Shown one piece after another: positions 62,934-64,000 of a stretch of 64,000 nucleotides of DNA. The stretch's first letter is position 1. Each line of letters starts with the position of its first letter. The DNA comes from Clostridiales bacterium (lineage in GTDB: Bacteria; Bacillota; Clostridia; Saccharofermentanales; Saccharofermentanaceae), in the NCBI GenBank assembly GCA_017617295.1, contig JAFZWN010000042.1, forward strand, positions 1-64,000, in the 5' to 3' direction. A program made the position numbers and the translations under genes. The notes under the pieces were generated by a model. That model was not told the origin of the DNA and searched no databases. It worked only from the letters and a program-made list of their open reading frames with translations.

Positions 62934-64000
62934 TTACTTTCCGACTACGCTGTTATAGATCTTCATAAGCTGATTGTAATTGTCCTCTGGCATATACTTC
63001 GACTCATAGTCTTTTCGAGCATTAAGACCCATTTCCTTGCACTTGTCTGGATCGTTCCATAAAGCCTTGATCTTACCTGTAAGATCATCAAGGCTTCCGA
63101 GCTTGAACTTGCTGCCGTTATAATCTTCTGTTACTGCTTCAACGGAGAATCCGAGGTCGGTTGCTACAAGCGGCTTACCAAGCGACATAGTCTCGATCTC
63201 GACCATGGAACACCCCTCGTACCAGATGGAAGGGAATACGACGAACTCGGCTCCCTTAACGATGCTAAGGCACTTGTTGTGTTCGGTGTATCCGAGATAA
63301 TAAACGTTATCTTTTGTATCAGCCCAAGTCTTGAATTCATTTTCGAGAGGACCGCCGCCCATTACTACAAGCGGGATATCAGTTATCTGATCCCATGCCT
63401 TCATAAGCATGCGAATGCCTTTTTCCTCGCCGATACGACCATAGAAAACAACATAACGGTCAGGGATGCCTTCGATCTTTTGGGACTTGGCATTTGCTTC
63501 TGCATCAGGCACGAAGTTGTATTTCTTGATAATCTTATTTTTTTCGAATCCGATATTGGTAAGAAGACCTATCTGGTTGTCGTTGAGACAGACATATCTG
63601 TCAATCTGATCGTAGAAAGTCCTTTTCTTCCTGTGGTAGGAAAAGATGTTCGCAACGATCAGGCTCTGAGCTTTGGAACCTTTGAAGCATCCGTATTTGC
63701 ACATACGAATATACTTTCCGTCACCGCACTCGTTGCAGAGCTCTGTTCCGCGAAGAGATGTAGCGCACGGGCATACAAACCTCGTATCGTGAAGTGTCGC
63801 AACGACAGGAATATTGAGTTCTTTTGCAGCATAAAGGATCGAAGGTGACAGAAGCGGGAAGAATGTATGTACATGAACGACGTCAGGATGCTCTTTGTTG
63901 ATCAGATCCTGAACCGCTTTATAGTTCTTCTTGGACCAGCGCATATTGAACATCATCTTGATCTTTCCCATTGCGCCTGCGTTATCGAATTCGTCATTAC
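62934..64000 (-). CDS. Family 4 glycosyltransferase (N-terminus outside the window)
   Basis: The frame is open to the window edge, so the Met at 63971 is internal: upstream in frame reads NDEFDNAGAMGKIK, as expected inside a GT4 N-terminal domain. The visible part has DVVHVHTFFPLLSPSIL, a cysteine-rich insert (FVCPCATSLRG, CNECGDG, CKYGC) that may bind zinc, the donor-domain start VVFYGRIGEEKG and E-x7-E motif EGCSMVEIE. It is the first gene of the minus-strand unit ending with the acetyltransferase. Confidence 0.88.
   Translation of the reverse strand, partial: NDEFDNAGAMGKIKMMFNMRWSKKNYKAVQDLINKEHPDVVHVHTFFPLLSPSILYAAKELNIPVVATLHDTRFVCPCATSLRGTELCNECGDGKYIRMCKYGCFKGSKAQSLIVANIFSYHRKKRTFYDQIDRYVCLNDNQIGLLTNIGFEKNKIIKKYNFVPDAEANAKSQKIEGIPDRYVVFYGRIGEEKGIRMLMKAWDQITDIPLVVMGGGPLENEFKTWADTKDNVYYLGYTEHNKCLSIVKGAEFVVFPSIWYEGCSMVEIETMSLGKPLVATDLGFSVEAVTEDYNGSKFKLGSLDDLTGKIKALWNDPDKCKEMGLNARKDYESKYMPEDNYNQLMKIYNSVVGK

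Overview
The window looks like chromosomal DNA of a low-to-mid GC Gram-positive anaerobe of the Clostridia. The case rests on a DnaD-type primosomal protein next to a DnaC-like helicase loader, a VanW-domain protein, AcpS, a zinc-ribbon L28 protein, clostridial-type ribosome binding sites (GGAGG) and small clustered genes with 4-base overlaps. No outer-membrane gene is visible. A gut or rumen relative of Saccharofermentans or Ruminococcus is a guess, not something the sequence proves.

Layout. 1-3.3 kb: three tandem copies of one large membrane-protein family (the first cut by the window edge). 3.3-7.1 kb: a divergent pair, a DPM-like glycosyltransferase with membrane tail and a YfhO-family protein. 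7.2-23.2 kb: a polysaccharide locus with phosphohexomutase, ManC, Gmd and Rmd (a complete route from mannose-6-phosphate to GDP-D-rhamnose), a Wzm/Wzt ABC exporter with a sugar-binding tail on Wzt, several GT4/GT2 glycosyltransferases, three small unusual proteins just after Wzt, and an initiating sugar-phosphate transferase. 23.4-38 kb: mostly housekeeping and envelope genes (VanW protein, DnaD, DnaC-like, AcpS, an inactive-looking NlpC/P60 protein, L28, SerS, a DUF4015 protein, a Nudix-like protein, YigZ, HtrA, a zinc-ribbon/TPM pair). Within it, 29.3-30.5 kb holds a strongly structured inverted repeat, five 32-bp tandem repeats, a promoter and a PD-(D/E)XK nuclease-like gene. 38-64 kb: a second polysaccharide locus of Wzx/Wzy type with its own initiating transferase, a Wzz-like protein, two Stealth sugar-phosphate transferases, two Gtf3-like transferases, GT2 and GT4 enzymes, an O-acyltransferase, a hexapeptide acetyltransferase, a flippase, a likely polymerase and a 1055-residue beta-helix/DUF4214 secreted protein.

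How it works together. The first locus would make GDP-D-rhamnose, assemble a glycan on a lipid carrier started by the 21722-23158 transferase and export it through Wzm/Wzt. The second would build repeat units from the 47406-48794 transferase, decorate them with sugar-phosphates and acyl groups, flip them with Wzx and polymerise them with Wzy under the Wzz-like protein. From about 50.2 kb the base composition becomes visibly more A+T rich, as expected for exchanged serotype-like cassettes. Three minus-strand genes have a -10 box only 6-7 bases before the ATG and no ribosome binding site, so they may be leaderless.
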